DNA of 64,000 bases from Epithemia pelagica (lineage: Eukaryota; Bacillariophyta; Bacillariophyceae; Surirellales; Surirellaceae): assembly GCA_946965045.2 (NCBI GenBank), contig OX337231.1:620001-684000 (forward strand), in the 5' to 3' direction. Position numbers and translations under genes: made by a program. The notes under the pieces are model-generated. The model worked only from the letters and a program-made list of their open reading frames with translations, was not told where the DNA came from and searched no databases. This document shows, piece by piece, positions 9,814 through 21,323 of the stretch (positions within the stretch are counted from its first letter, which is position 1; every line of letters starts with the position of its first letter).

Positions 9814-11673
9814 TCAGGCTTCTCGTAGCTTGTCGAAGCTCACAATAACATCGACTGGCACATGGTCCGACGCAGAGCACACATCCTTTCCCTTATCTCC
9901 CACGGTGGAAGGGCCAGACAGTGGTATATGTTGATTGAGAATGATATAGTCAATGCGGGACTGCATGTTCCGAGAGGAGTCCACATAGGTGTATCCACGT
10001 TCCGGGCATAAATGTGCGCTCAACCTTGAGCTACAGGGGTGCTCCGCACCACAACATTTGGATTCGACATTGCATGTCGGATTGGCTTGTCGAAAGGCAT
10101 CTCGAAAGGTATGCACCTGCGAGGCAAATGGCTCGGTCGGGTCCAACAGCATGCGAATCGGTCCATCCTTCAAGTTACTTCCTGGCCCTGGAGCGAACCC
10201 ATTGGCATATCCCGGAAAGGATGGATCCGTATCGACTGGAGAGACGGAATTGAAATCGCCCATCATCAGAATTCCATTGGATCGAGCGATATTGGCATCG
10301 ATCCATTCCAACAACTTTTTCATATTGTCAACACGACGATCATTGTTGTTATCTCCACCGCAGCATTTTAAGTGAATGCCAATGACGTAAACATAGTTGT
10401 CTCCCTTTCCCACATTCAATTTCCACACCATAATGTCATGGGCCAAGTTGCTGCCAAGATCCTTATCCTTGAGTTGGAATTTTTGAACAATCGGAAAACG
10501 TGTTAGGATCGCATTGGAGGAAAAGGCTAGTGGTATACCCCTGGCTGTATCACCCAAATAAGGCTTTTCTCCCGGAAAGTATGAATTGAACTCTTTCACA
10601 TATTCTTTCAGTAACTGATTGTTGTTGTCGTCCCAGTTTCCAACTTCTGTGAACACAATAATGTCTGCATTTTCCTCCTTGATGACATCCTTCCAAGCGA
10701 AGGTTCTTTGACCACTCTCCCGAATGTTGTAAGTCATTACCTTGACTCGGGCGGTTGAGGATTTCCCACCACTACGACCATGCGTCTCTGGGATGCGAAG
10801 TTTAGTGTCCAAGTCAATGCTCGTATCCTCCTCCACAGGAATATGAAGTACGTTAGGAACCTTGATCGGCTCTTCTAAAGCTCTTTCTTGGATTTTTGGC
10901 GTGTGTCCAGGACAATCAAAGGTTTGACCAAGGTTGGCGGTACCAGGAGTATGCACCCTTGGATCAACCCAGGTAAATGCATCTCGTGTGCATCCCACAC
11001 CGGTGAGTTGCAATGAATGTCCAACCGCTGTCGTGGAGGATTCATAAACGTCAATGTCCCTGGCACGCAATCCATTAGCCGGTCCTCCATGGTATATTCG
11101 AGTACCCTCGTAGGAGATAAAGTCCAGCACGATGCCTGTTCCATCCACAAAAGCTACAGCGTCGCGGTCTCCATTCTTTATAGTGCGGCAGTCAATCATT
11201 TCAGACACAATAGATGAGTGCCTGGAGTGAGATACTTTGGGGCAACTTGTCTAGACAAAGAAACTTCGACTCACTCACCTGAATGGGTCGTTTATAACAC
11301 ATGATAAGGGAAATACCAACTCCTGTATCCGACGGTATCGTGCATTGTGAAAACGGAAGAGTTCCGTAAGGGTTCCCCTCACCATCTCCATCGTAAAAGA
11401 CCATCTTCCATCCTGTCGTATCAGTACCCGTTGGGTAGGCAATTTCGACAAATTCGTGACGGTCGAGACCCGTATTATCGTAGTGCAGTTCATTGATCCA
11501 AGCATAACCATCCCTGGACTGTCAGTTTGTCGATTCAATGGGAAAATAGTGAGTAAAATGCACGCCTTGATTCTTTGAACGTATATCGAAACACAACGGA
11601 CCTGTCCATTGACGCAAGAAGCACACCACAAAGAAGCAAACAAGAAAGTCGAGACTATAGTATGGCTTCGCAT
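9814..11673 (-). CDS. Secreted LTD + DNase-I-like (EEP) nuclease, copy 2
   Basis: Tandem duplicate of the nuclease at 7278-9132. Exons are 11673-11602, 11518-11279 and 11175-9814, with introns of 83 and 103 nt in the same phase-0 positions, giving 557 aa. The leader is MRSHTIVSTFLFASLWCAS. The LTD region (INELHYDN, HEFVEIAYPTGTD, LDFISYEGT) and EEP motifs (VMTYNIRESG, FTEVGNWD, LKCCGG, MMGDFNS, SRIDYIILN, SDHVPVD) are conserved and apparently catalytic. Divergence from copy 1 is spread over the length and concentrates in surface loops such as the Cys-rich segment before GYTYV. The C-terminus is slightly longer (SFDKLREA). Two intact copies argue that dosage or differential expression is maintained. 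Confidence 0.9.
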
Positions 11674-12292
11674 CAATTTGTTTCCACACGGAGTTTCTGT
11701 GCGAGGGCGGGGCATAGTCATAACGTCCGGTGTGTTTCGTCAAAGGAGCGTCGTGAGCTCGTTACCATGGCCGTTGTTGTTGTTGCAGGTTCAGCAGGTT
11801 GCAGTTGGACAGAAGTCTTGTCACAACATCTGTAACCTTGTTTATTTCTCGTGCCGAGAGACAGTGACGTGTCCAGGTCGCACATGAATCACCGACGTGT
11901 TCCGGTCGCACATGAGGGTACCTAAGGTACCTTAATCTTGTGGGCGTGAAGACCCTCTAGCTCTCTAGCTCTCTTTCCCCATATCCCTATTGGCAAATAT
12001 GCAACCACCGGCCTCGACAAACCCTCTTCTGCGTTTTCGATTAACGATGGATAGACAGAAAATGCATTCCTATTACAAAGCCATGGGATTCTGACAAGAC
12101 ATGTAATCCTGCACCCCTGTTCGCAGCTCTATTTTCATTCGGAGCATCCACAGCTACCAGTAGTCCCACCCTCCGGAGTCGATATTTAGGATAAGCAATC
12201 ATCACTTAAACGACTCATTAACTATATTATGTAGGACTGCAACAATTTAGTCTATAGGTCGCAACCGAGTCACCAAAAGCGCTGTTTCCATA
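11674..12292. other. Intergenic
   Basis: 5' flank of nuclease copy 2 and 3' flank of membrane-protein copy 2. Contains a short palindrome, GGTACCTAAGGTACC, near 11917-11931. No supported gene. Confidence 0.4.
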
Positions 12293-13264
12293 TTATTTCC
12301 CTGTCCAAATGCCCTTCTTGGATCCATTCTTGTTATCATTCTTGTCTTTCTTGGGTGGGGTCGAGTTTCTGAAAAAGCCCCGATACCCCCAATAGACGGT
12401 GGACCCAATGGCTGGAAAGTATATGATGCTCATTGGACGAGGAGGCCAACACAAAATGAATCTTTGCACCGAGACCTTCAACCAGTGATTGAGCATCTCC
12501 ACATAGTTATGATAAAATGACATGTGTTTGTTGTAAAAGGCCAACATCAAGGATACGATGCAAAACAAGGCACTTCCAATAAACTTGTTCATGACCCGAG
12601 TGTCGTACGATTCTCCACTGCGAGGAATCAAGTGCCCCTAGGCAATTGCTGCCAGCCAATTCAGAAGTCCTTGCAAGAAGGCAATGCGAGCTGTTAGATA
12701 TTCAAATTCAAAGTTTTCTCGCATAAACGCCAATGGGGTTGTATGTTCTGTCACTGGCACGACATGATCCATCTCATGCAAATGGCGACTCAACAACATT
12801 GTCCCCGTGACCGTTGTCACAAAGATTGCAACGACTTCCAAACCAAATGCACTCAAGAGCAAGGACGCCGTGAGTCGTTTCTTGAATTTTGTGATGGTCG
12901 AATCTTCGGGCATGATATCCAGATCTCCATTGCCAATATTCTCATAGATTGTTGCAATGACAGCACCTGCAATCAATGCGCTGGGCTCACCCAAATTCAT
13001 GCACCATTCGTAGGCTTCATCGACCAAGGCTGCGACCTCCCCATCCTGTCCACCACGTAACGAGAGCGTTGACTGGATGGTAGACGATGACGGCGTCGAC
13101 ACGGGGATGTCATATCCTGATTTCGATTGTTGTCGAACCTTTGAAAGCAGCGATGGAAGAGACTCAAACCGTCGCGAGGACACCCCGAAAGGTCTTCTGA
13201 TCCCTGATGCAAATGGCACGGACAGAAGATAAATCAAGGACCACTGGAACAATCGTTGGTTCAT
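12293..13264 (-). pseudogene. Four-helix LRGG membrane protein, copy 2 (in-frame TAG)
   Basis: Single reading frame of 324 codons from ATG 13264, interrupted by one TAG at 12640-12638. It replaces the Leu between AIA and GH (copy 1 AIALGHIVP, intact copy AIALAHIIP), consistent with a single TTG to TAG change. Before the stop: leader (LFQWSLIYLLSVPFASG), LSLRGG, AYEWCMNLGEPSALIAG, TVTGTMLLSR, MDHVVPVTEHTTPL, FEYLTARIAFLQGL. After it: NKFIGSALF, LMLAFYNKHMSFYHNY, PPRPM and a Lys-rich tail. No other defect is visible, so the loss is recent, or the stop is read through, or it is a base error. Function unknown. Confidence 0.8.
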
Positions 13265-15217
13265 TTCTAGCAAGCGGCGCCCAAATTATTTAGATCGGCG
13301 GTCTGTGATCTGTGATCTGTGAAATCGAGAAACCTCATCAACGATTATTATCGGTGATCGGTGAGAGATATCGTGATCGGCGGTGGTGTTGGTGGCACAG
13401 TTGTCAAAGACGTACGTGTCGAATTTAAAGTTTTAAATTTAAATTTTAGTTCTCTAGATTTTCTTGTGAATAGTTGGGTGCTAGAACCGCCGTTTTTGAT
13501 GCTATAATTGGGATTTTGCAACCTGCTCCTACCACTGTCACCCTTGTCCTTTGGCCGTATGACTACAACACTTTCGTCGTGAAGACAGAAGCTCGGGAAA
13601 TCCGATGGTGAACAGTGTCTGGAAACTGGAAACCCTTAAGTCAAAGTGTGATGAAATAGGGTAGATACCTTTGTCGGAAGATCGTAGGCCAGTATTTCCC
13701 TTAGATCCATGTCGATGTTGCACTCTGTGTCGAGGGTTGTTAAGGTAAGCTGGTCATGACGGTCCATCCTTAGCTCCATGTCGATGTTGCACTCTTTGTT
13801 GAGTGTTGTCGATGTAAGCTGGTCATGTTCTTCCAGGAATACTTGTGATGATCAAGCTCAAAACATGGAAAACCATTGATTGATTTATAAATGCGATTAA
13901 TGGAAAACTCAACCTAAGAGCAAATAGGATCAGTCCTCTTCTTGCTTAGATACAATGGGCTTCCCACCCGCTGCCGACGATCGGAGTGGCGGTCATATTT
14001 TATCGGAATCGGATCGGAGTCACGGGATGTGTGCTACTGCGGACGAGTCTTGACACCCATATCATTCATCGCTTCCACATATCTACGAGTACTTAGTACT
14101 TAGATACACTTTAGATACTCCTACTAACTACCAGCACAAAGGCAAAGTCGATTGCAGCGGATGAGGGAAAACGGAACGGGATACGGCAAAAATTTGTGGT
14201 CATTGTCATTGGGTCATCCATGGAGAATTTGGAATGAAAAGAGAACCGGCAAGAGCCCACAACCCAGAGAGGTTGAACTAGCCGTTGTTGGTCGTTGCGG
14301 ATGCTGAAAGAGCCGTTGGCAACGCAGGTGTAGTGCGAAGTCCGAGGGGATGGGATTTTTCGGACGGACGGTGTCTCTAAATTTCTTCTATCCGTTGCGG
14401 TTTAGACTTAAATCAGTCACACTTTCTGTACAAAATTAATCCCTTGACACTTCTGTACACATGCCCAGAGCGCCATCGACATTGAAGCAAAAGAATCTTG
14501 TAAGGACGATGATGGGCTCTACTCTGAGTGATAGTATAACTACTTCAGACTATGTCAGAGTGTAGAACTCCCCGGCAGAAAATGGTAGCGATTGTGATCG
14601 TAACATAAATCGTGTCTTGAAATCCCATATCGAAATTTTAAAAATCGAAGATGCAGTGTAGAAATCTCATCAAAGATACTGTACGTACTTCGCGAAGGTC
14701 ATCTGATCACAGTCACCCAACAAGCTGTCTTTATTCGTACTTTACACTATTTAGTAAGACGTTCTACTCTTCTACTCATTCTCTTTGGATCAACCAATTT
14801 CAACTAGAATCAAGCCCCCAAATTCCTGCGCCTCAAGATGGATGATTGCGCGCTTCAATGTAGACTTCCGGTACAAAGAGTGCGTAGCTCCAGCAGTCAA
14901 ACCCGGTAGAACGCTCGTACGTGGAAGAGATGAGGTGTGAGGTGATCCCGTACAATGCTGTGGGCTTCTCGTCGCGTTTTTCTTCGTTGTTGCGAAGAGT
15001 GCCGTTGGGTGCTGTTGTATGTTCATCTATGTAGGACCGTGTACGCCCCGTTTCAGATGCTTTCTTTTTTCTCCTCACACAACAACAACAAGGGGAGATT
15101 GTGCGCGTTCCCTGACACAAAAATACAAGTGAGTGAGGATATCCTCCAGAAAGGCCAACATCCTTCTCTCACTCTAACGATTCAGACCTCCATTTTTCAG
15201 GAAAGAGAAGAGATAAG
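13265..15217. other. Long gene-free interval
   Basis: Nearly 2 kb without a convincing gene, between divergent genes. Holds a two-copy 69-bp tandem repeat (13699-13836), an AT-rich TTTAAATTT stretch near 13430-13450, and a TTTTTCAG tract at 15193-15200 that could be the acceptor of a 5'UTR intron for the gene at 15218. The short ORFs here lack coding character. Confidence 0.5.
13699..13836. repeat. 69-bp direct tandem repeat, two copies
   Basis: Two adjacent units share CCATGTCGATGTTGCACTCT and TAAGCTGGTCATG with about ten substitutions. Unit 1 begins near 13699 and unit 2 near 13768. No coding context. Confidence 0.75.
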
Positions 15218-16087
15218 ATGGCGACCGATCTTCCTTCTGTCATTTATGTTGATTCGAGACAAGGAGACGATGACTTTGCCGCCTCCTTTGGTGAACGAAA
15301 TCCGAACAATGATATGGACATGATGATTGACGACGATGATATGTTGGATGTTACAGCCGAGTTGGATAACCAACACTACGAGTCATCGATACCACCGGCT
15401 ACTCCTTCTCCGCCGACGTCCAAGTCGTTTCTTCGACAAGCACCAGCGGTGTCATTCTCCTCTGATTCTTTCTTGTTCAATACCTCCTCACCCGAGAACA
15501 CTCCCTCCAGAAGGCAACGACGAAGTTCCAGTTTCTTCCTTCGACGTGAAGGCCAAACGTCTCTCTTTCCCGGCAGTACCAACAACAACAACAGCTATCA
15601 TTCCACCAAGTTTTCCTATGGAGGCAACACTGCCGCCACTACCAGCATTACCAACACATGCTGCACACCTTCAATCCCAGGAGATTATGGCTCGGCCGTG
15701 GCTTCTTGTTCTCAAGCGTCTGTTTCGGTCCCCTCAACTCATTTGGCTGCTCAGTATATGGAGGGTATGCGAAGATTGTCAAGATCTATTCGACATTCCG
15801 AAATGACTCGAACTGCCCTCCGAAGAGAAGGTGTTTCATTGCGAAGTACCCCAAGAACACATTCGTTGCCACCGGATATGTTGATGGCCATGTCCGAATC
15901 TCTCCGGTCCTCAAGCACTCCTGTTTCCCCTCCCTCTCCTCCCTTGACACCACCCACTTTGGTGGTAGCAGACATTGAAGAACACGATGATGAACGAGAC
16001 CAAGAATCGCACATCTTCTCCTCCTGGGCCGATGCAGCCGAGATGACACCCTCTGTCGCCGAACTCCGTCAAGCCCTGCAAGCATAA
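15218..16087 (+). CDS. Hypothetical Ser/Pro-rich disordered protein
   Basis: 289 aa, single exon, ATG in a good context (AAGATGGCG). An acidic start (DDDDMLDVTAELD) precedes long Ser/Pro/Thr-rich low-complexity stretches. The most structured part is QYMEGMRRLSRSIRHSEMTR at about residues 180-200, a basic amphipathic helix with RRLS and RSIRHS kinase-site-like motifs. The acidic C-terminus (HIFSSWADAAEMTPSVAEL) could be a short interaction helix. No enzyme fold, signal peptide or membrane helix. Possibly a phosphorylated regulatory or scaffold protein; I do not recognise the family. Confidence 0.65.
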   Translation: MATDLPSVIYVDSRQGDDDFAASFGERNPNNDMDMMIDDDDMLDVTAELDNQHYESSIPPATPSPPTSKSFLRQAPAVSFSSDSFLFNTSSPENTPSRRQRRSSSFFLRREGQTSLFPGSTNNNNSYHSTKFSYGGNTAATTSITNTCCTPSIPGDYGSAVASCSQASVSVPSTHLAAQYMEGMRRLSRSIRHSEMTRTALRREGVSLRSTPRTHSLPPDMLMAMSESLRSSSTPVSPPSPPLTPPTLVVADIEEHDDERDQESHIFSSWADAAEMTPSVAELRQALQA

Positions 16088-16711
16088 CCCGAGAAGGATC
16101 ATGACCTTCTGTTCTTAAGCACATTCTTTCTCCTTTTGTTTCAAGCTGTGCCTGCTAATGCATGAATGTTTAATTCGCTCAGTTGTTCCAAATGGATGAT
16201 ACCGACAACTTCATTCTTTCTTTCTCTTTCAGTCCATATATAGCTTCGTTCCGCAAAACGGTCCATACATAAAAGTAACACATAGAGCAGGCCAAATTCG
16301 ATTGACAATGCAAAATCCTTGTTCTTTTCGACTGCAATCTCCTCTTTGGTTAGGGAACAGTCACGTGTTTGCTCGTTTTGTTGGATTGAAACAGCCGAGG
16401 TCTACAAACAAGCATTTGAAGTAGGAGTAATCCGTCTGGATGACTGTTTCTTGTGTATAGAAGAACCCCATTTTGTGGCGTTGGACGATCGATCACATGT
16501 CAAACGAGGAGGCATGTACAGGGTGGATCATTGGAAATCTATGGTCACACAACGCGGTCTGTAATTTCTCGTAGGTCGTGGTGAATCTAACGGAGAGATA
16601 GTAAAACGGATCCATGTGTGTTCTAAAGGCTTGAGGAATGGGCTTACAAGTCAAGACAGCAACAGCAAGGTTCGCTGTCGACAGATGGTGATGGTCTGCT
16701 TCTCCGGTTCC
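16088..16711. other. Intergenic
   Basis: 3' flanks of the convergent genes at 15218-16087 (+) and 16712-18790 (-). An 81-codon open frame at 16319-16564 has no recognisable feature and was not called. Confidence 0.4.
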
Positions 16712-18790
16712 TCAACGCTCACTTTCTTGAGAATAAGCTATTTCTTTCCGCTGACGAGCGAACCTAGCAACACCAGAAAAGTTAACAGAATAGAAAGCGT
16801 CCAATTCCTGTTCTCGGACAAGGGCGTAGGGGTATTCAAGCGAATCTTGCGCAGTTGTCGCCGACCCGGCTCCAATAACGTTCACGATGCATAGAACTTC
16901 CATTTCTTGGTTTTGTTCTCGAATCAAGTTTGCTGCCGTATTGAGATCTTTGACTGCCTTAGGTACGTCCTTGTTAAGCTTGTCTTGTATGAGCACAACA
17001 GCCTGATCTCTTCCGTACGATGCAACAAAAGCGCGGTCAATTAACGGGTTCTGCATAGTAGACGGTGCGTAGTATTTCTGTTCGGACAATTTCTTGCCTT
17101 CTCGGGTGAGAACTGGCTGGCGTCCACTAACCTTCAGAATAGACTCTGTGCTAATGGTCATTCCTTTCGGGTAGTTAAGCTTGTAGAACCACGCTGCGTC
17201 ATGCTTGCTGGATTTCGTAGGGACTACGACCTCTTGCTTTCCGGATAACACAGGCAATCCGATGTTTGCACGGAAAAGGTCATAGACTGTGCCGAACTGC
17301 TCTAATTGCTTTGCAGGATCCGTAAAGGCGAACTCGCAGTTGAAAAGTCCAAAGAGTGGATGCTTCCTGTCTATCATGTCATCATCAGATATGACACCAA
17401 ATGCACCGCATATCAAAGGAGGAGGGAGAGCTCCTGAACGGTCAAGAAAATCTTCCAGGGTGCTCATTCTGTTCGCCGGTTGCGATGATCTCGCAATCCC
17501 TTTGCAACAATCCGACACGTAGTCTTTTATACTTTCGAACAGGTCTCCGAAACTTGCAACTCTTACTTTCCATCGATGAAAGACTTTAAGAAGAACGGAC
17601 GGCACTGTTGAAGCTAAGTCATTAGCAACCACTTGAGCGGCAAATACCATAGATCGAAAGTGCAACCAGCGGCAGAAATGACCAAGGCTTTGCACTTCTG
17701 CATGTCGCGTCCGCACAGATATCCTCGGAGTACAACTCCAACCGCAGATACGTCACAATTTGGTGGATCAAATTTTATGACAGGCCTCCCATTTGAAGTA
17801 GCAAAAGCGGCGTCTCGAAGAGAGGTAATGAAAAATGAGACTTGCTGGTGGCTATTGTCTTTGAAGCACATAGCCGCGATTTCTCCTGCCAATGACACGA
17901 CACGTCGTATGGTTGCAAAGTTTTTCAGTTACATGATCTCATCCACTCCAATAATGACAGAATTCTCGATTTTTCCCAGCTGTTGTACGGCAATGTACGG
18001 CAATTTGCCGCAGCGTAAGGGAATCTACTGAGAGCAGAGGACAACCAATCTCGCTGGTAAGGAATTTGGGAAATGCTTTGTTGGGAAGGTTCGCGAGACG
18101 AAGTAGAATCCGAAGCGAAAGTGCCCGATCAGGGTCATTGATGTCATACCGCAGATCTTGCTCTAAATTGTAGGTGATGTAGATCCCATGATGCTTGAGA
18201 ATCTTTGGAGCCTCTAGGAGAAGGTGTGATTTCCCACAGCCAGTACCCAAACGAATACCCACCACTCGTGCGGTGTGATTCCCATCTTGTGGCTTATTTA
18301 TATTCTGTCGTAATTTGGCACAAGTATCCCTGAGGTATTGCTTCAAGATGTCTTTGTGACCCATCCATGTATCGTGAATCTTGATGGGGCTGCAAATGTC
18401 ATTTTCAGACTCCATGTCGTCTGCTCTAAACTGAACTGAGATCTGCTCCAGCGCAGAAAATGCAGCGTCAAATTTCTTGGCATTGATCAAGTCTGCTATC
18501 GTCGATGAGGTTGTCTCTTCTGTCTTTTGCTTTTTCGCACTAATGGGAGGCAGATTATAGACAACTTCCGGTTTTAAGGTGTCATACTCGTCGTGAACAA
18601 CACCTTCAGCATCAAGTAAATACTTGTACGTGAGTTTGGATCCCAAGTTGTCCTCTTCGCTAAGCTCCTGCAGCCAGCGAAGAAGACCCAGAGAGTTGAT
18701 TAGCGCAGCATCGTCGTTCGACCGAATTTGAATTATCTTGGGTTCCATATTGTTGCTTTTGTTTATCTCTTTGTTGCTTGGATTATCCAT
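16712..18790 (-). pseudogene. Crinkler (CRN/CR)-type P-loop NTPase-nuclease-like gene, broken
   Basis: CRN-type proteins are multidomain effector-like proteins common in oomycetes and found in other protists, often with a P-loop ATPase followed by a restriction-endonuclease-like domain. Visible here: an N-terminal acidic region; Walker A in RLGTGCGKSHLLLEAPKIL; then ITYNLEQDL and ALSLRILLRL; a Walker-B-like hydrophobic stretch ending in DEI in another frame; and a C-terminal strand-rich segment (AVVLIQDKL, LCIVNVIG) that could be the nuclease core. The reading is broken in at least three places: a frameshift from a 10-bp tandem duplication (17985-18004), an in-frame TAA just after the DEI codons near 17932, and another frame change near 17660. 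It lies downstream of a Helitron on the same strand. Family assignment is from motif memory and is moderate. Confidence 0.55.
17985..18004. repeat. 10-bp tandem duplication causing a frameshift
   Basis: GTACGGCAAT occurs twice back to back (17985-17994 and 17995-18004) inside the CRN-like gene. Ten is not a multiple of three, so the insertion shifts the frame immediately before the Walker-B-like segment. Confidence 0.85.
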
Positions 18791-19730
18791 GTCGTAGGTA
18801 GAGGTTGCTTGAGATCGTAGTGGCTGCTGCTGAAATCGGGTCCAAAAGGTCCATTAATTAATGAATGTGCAAGCGTCAAGAAAGATAAGGCCGGCAATCA
18901 GAGGAGAAGTGGCATGTGCCGTCACGGACGTGGTAAATTATAAGAAATGATGTGAGGGCTTCAATGTGTTCACTCATTGATGCTGTCATGCGCAATTGAT
19001 TGTTGTTGCTGCGGTATTGTAGCTCAATACCAACAGGCAAAAAGACCAGAATCTCAAAATCGAATACAGATTCACTATCACAAATTCAAACTCACTTTTG
19101 ATGAGGCCTCGCTTTCCTCTGCAGCTTTACGAAGTTTCGCAATGTATAAGCACCTCGACGAGTTTGTTTCCCGAAATCAGTGATACCCAGCGCCTCACAG
19201 GCTTTGTCTAAGTCGCTCAATGGATTCACGTAGAGAAATTGTAATCTCGCCGCTTCAGCCTTCGTCTCAAACACAATCTCGTAGTATCTCGTTTGTGTAG
19301 TGTTCCTTGAACTGGGCAGTCGTACTATCGGTGAACTCCAGTGATAGGAGGGTCCAAACAAATCGATCAAAGGTCCAGACAGCCCGCTTGTGACAAGGGG
19401 CCACATCGACGAACCCCGTAGCCATGGTTGCATGAAAAACTGAAAACTCCGGTAACAGACTCAGGGACCACCCCAACCTGCTCAGAAACACCCCCGCTAA
19501 TAGAGGGGGTGGTGCGTGTGGTGTTGTGGTTATGTTTCTGGATTAATACCTGATGATAACTGCCATGAATACGCGCTAGGGTGTATTTATCAAACAAGAT
19601 ACCCTGATCCCTGATTCGACAGACACAATTGAAACCGCCAAGGCGGTAAAGGACGGCTGAGTTCAGTATCAGTAGTACAGTGGACAGGACTATTCTATTT
19701 ATCCTTGGCAGCACTTACTAGAAATGAAAG
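18791..19730. other. Spacer between CRN-like pseudogene and Helitron
   Basis: No secure gene. A 113-codon minus-strand frame (19433-19092) ends at a good splice donor-like AAAA-GTGAGT, so it may be an upstream exon of the CRN-like gene or a relic; its segment QFLYVNPLSDLDKACEALG looks protein-like but is unrecognised. A GC-rich hairpin sits at 19489-19511. Confidence 0.35.
19489..19511 (-). other. GC-rich hairpin, candidate Helitron 3' terminal stem-loop
   Basis: Perfect 7-bp stem CACCCCC / GGGGGTG around a 9-nt loop, 220 bp downstream of the helicase stop on its strand. On the minus strand it is followed by TTT and then CTGA, which fits the CTRR end rule of Helitrons, but the next base is G rather than the expected T. 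Terminus status is tentative. Confidence 0.35.
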
Positions 19731-21323
19731 TTAATTATGTCTTTCAACGAGCTGAACCGCGGGTGGCGGACGTTTAGTTGTCCGGAAATGTACATGAAAC
19801 TCTTTACATTCAGCAGACATTCCACGACATTTGTCGGCTATAAGTGGTTTTGCAAGGAAAAGGCCTTTGAGCTGGCAAACTCTCGACAAACAAACATAGT
19901 TCCAATTGCCCGTGTAGTCCCAGTTCGATATGTAAAGAAATTCGATTGATCTCCCTTGTAGCTTATGAACAGTCCTTGCATTGGACACATTGAGAGGAAG
20001 CTGCGTCATTTTCATCGTTTTCCTCACTCGTTTCATGCCGAACATGGGGAGTGGGAACTACACTTGTTGAGTAACAGTCTGAGGCTTCAAAAGAACAACA
20101 TGGTTCTGGTTTCCATCAACCACTTTCACCTTGATTGCCTCGATTTGAGTGACCTTAAGACTCCAAACATAATATCCATCAATCAATATTTTCTCCAAAT
20201 CAGTTAATGTCACCCCTTGCTTAAGGAGAACGCCATTGAATTCACACATGGCTCCATTAGCAATACATGACTCAACGTCTTTGTTTTCATTGATACACAA
20301 CGGTCTTCCATAATACAGTTTCAAAAGTGGATCATATCTCTTGTTGTCTCGTCCTTGCCAGTGACCCTCACCACAGGTGGCATATAGGATATCTTCACTT
20401 GCCTTGTTGAAATCAACATAGTCATTTCTTGTTCCCGCTTTTTTCCACTTCAAGTTGGACGCTTTGATACAGATTGTGTGCATGGGAGGGTCAACATTAG
20501 GATCTTTTGAATGGGTATTTTCCAGATGTTTAGCAAAAATGGCATCATTGATTGCTGCTCGATCAAGATTAGTTTTCGTTGCATAAACCACATTTGGAGG
20601 AATGTCTTTCTCTGTTGGTCCATGTTTAGATCCAACAACACGAGTATTGATTGTCGCCACATCACCATTGCTTGGTCCCTCATCTCGAAATGTCTCAAGA
20701 ATTGTCCCCCATGGTGGATCAAGGCGAAACCTGTGATTTGTCTTAAGTTCAAGGAATGTGTGTACCCAGTCATACCATTTCACGAAGTCCTTAAAAAGGA
20801 ATAATGGTTGGGCTTTGACTGGTTTCAGTTGTGTGAAATCACCTGCAAAGACAAGAGCAATTCCACCAAAGGCTGCATCCGGCTGCAATATTTGTCGCAA
20901 TTTGTGATCAAGAGTATCAACCACTTCTTTTGAGGCAAATGAAATTTCATCAACGATCAACAGATAAGCATTTTTCCATTGCTCTGGTTCCTTGGTAATT
21001 GCTCTGTTTAGTGCACAAGCCATAGCAGTTGTTTCTCCGTTTATCCCAACTGCTGCAGCACCTGTAAGAGCAGTAACGACAATAGTTCTCTTGTCATACC
21101 TGATGTGGAGGTTGTAGCACAAATTTTTGGCGTATCGTACAATTGTTTTGATAACGTGGCTTTTCCCAGACCCCCCTGCTCCTGATAGAAATGCAATGAA
21201 TTGGTTTCCCCTGTTGACGTTTTGCAATGTCTTTTGAATGTTGTCAAGTTTCCGTCGTTTCCGTGTAGGCATTGCTTCAGGATTTGTATTTGAATTTCGG
21301 TTTGCCTCATCATGCAAACACAC
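19731..21323 (-). pseudogene. Helitron Pif1-type DNA helicase domain
   Basis: 5'-3' helicase half of RepHel. Walker A is SGAGGSGKSHVIKTI, followed by VVTALTGAAA; Walker B is LLIVDEISFAS; then VFAGDFTQLKPV and TNHRF, and the C-terminal motif NARTVHKLQG with YVCLSRV. An in-frame TAG (20057-20055) lies between the two halves: TVTQQV before it and FPLPMFGMKRV after it read in the same frame. The 5' junction is frame-shifted against the Rep block at about 21325, so there is no independent ATG; the block opens at a GTG codon. Helicase motifs themselves look intact. Confidence 0.85.

Noticed and set aside
14790-15323. Overlapping frames of 78-122 codons on both strands
   Set aside because: They overlap each other and the 5' flank of the gene at 15218; no protein features.
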